A DNA stretch of 64,000 nt from positions 30,054,477-30,118,476 of the forward strand of contig OU964918.1 of assembly GCA_918807975.1 (NCBI GenBank), given 5' to 3'. The position numbers and the translations under genes were made by a program. How positions within the stretch are numbered: the stretch's first letter is position 1; each line of letters opens with the position of its first letter. Origin of the DNA: Aplidium turbinatum (lineage: Eukaryota > Chordata > Ascidiacea > Aplousobranchia > Polyclinidae). The notes beneath the pieces were generated by a model. The model had not been told where the DNA came from and made no database searches. It was given only the letters and a program-made list of their open reading frames with translations. Below, one piece after another: positions 63,379 to 64,000 of this stretch.

Positions 63379-64000
63379 AACCTCAGCAATGATGTTAGTA
63401 ATACATTAAGTTTTCAAGCTATGCACGATGGCCTTCCTAAAGTGCACAGATATCCTTTTGAGGTATTAGAATTTAAATAGGATAGCTAAGAACATTAAGC
63501 ACTAGATTTCACTTGTCATTTGGAGGCCTATTTGTAAGTCTACTTCTAGGCTTAACGTAGGTTTATTTTTACAACTGATTGATAAAGCAAGAGTTTTTCT
63601 TTTTCTTTTCTAGGTTTGGTGGCTGGATATTTGCATCTAGCTGCATCGATGCATATTTTAAACTTTTTGGTCTTGCCATTTTTTTCTTTTTTTGTTGGTG
63701 TTAAATTTGTGTGTTTACTTTGTCATTCTTTTCATGTTTGTGCCAGAAATGAAAAATAAAATTGAATTGGAATAGGATACGGTAACTGACAAAAAGCAAT
63801 TACACAAACGGATTCAAGCACATCCTTTAAAACCTTAACTTGCACCCCATAAAACCTTTAATCAATCAAGTTAGTTGGCAAACGAAAAGTTTCCAAACAT
63901 TACAAATGATTAAGTTATAGAGAAATATTTTGATTGGTTTGGGTGGTAGAAGCATTTGAAAATTTAAAAAAACACTTATACGGGGCAAAGAAACAGGATT
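63379..64000. other. INTS8 upstream flank and right window edge
   Basis: Upstream of the INTS8 ATG; no TATA box recognised. At about 63735-63775, ATGAAAAATAAAATTGAATTGGAAT looks like a retroposon tail. From about 63870 to 64000 the sequence is the inverted counterpart of 2738-2875 and continues beyond the window. Confidence 0.45.

Noticed and set aside
1-64000. CRISPR arrays, rRNA genes or prokaryotic operons
   Set aside because: No regularly spaced repeats of that type, no rRNA sequence, and the genes are intron-split animal genes.

Overview
The window is animal nuclear DNA: AT-rich, with split genes, GT-AG introns and very many transposon insertions. Three host genes can be assembled exon by exon, and reading frame is preserved across every junction. 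Their protein sequences are metazoan but clearly diverged from vertebrates. An invertebrate is therefore likely, possibly an invertebrate deuterostome such as an ascidian, but the species cannot be named from this sequence.

Layout. Positions 1-14400 are mostly repeats: a decayed DDE-like transposase family (about 3870-4620, minus), then two large fold-back DNA transposons (4856-9140 and 9535-12824). These lie in opposite orientation, each has its own exact 9-bp target duplication, and both are riddled with nested elements. A Son-of-sevenless (SOS) Ras-GEF gene occupies 14438-35189 (+): 22 exons encoding histone-fold, DH, PH, REM, CDC25 and proline-rich regions; the first coding exon was not found. 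A repeat-rich intergenic tract follows (35190-41976). A FAM166/CIMIP2 ciliary microtubule inner protein gene occupies 41977-48168 (+, 6 exons, one GC-AG intron). The complete coding region of Integrator subunit 8 (INTS8) occupies 49919-63378 (-, 17 exons). CIMIP2 and INTS8 converge, with about 1.75 kb between their stop codons.

The host genes do not form a pathway: one acts in receptor-to-Ras signalling, one in cilia and one in RNA 3' processing. What links the window is its mobile DNA. Exact target duplications delimit many insertions: hAT elements (8 bp) including a three-deep nest, a piggyBac relic (TTAA), a long-TIR element (8 bp), and at least four Penelope-like insertions with 13-bp duplications.

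The most notable hidden signal is a set of hammerhead-ribozyme-like motifs (CUGANGA, hairpin, GAAA, then a UH cleavage dinucleotide, with a matching stem I). They lie in the Penelope-like insertions at 15.4-16.1, 46.1 and 57.8-59.8 kb and in a probable relic at 17.2 kb. The four families differ in stem sequence but keep the same plan.
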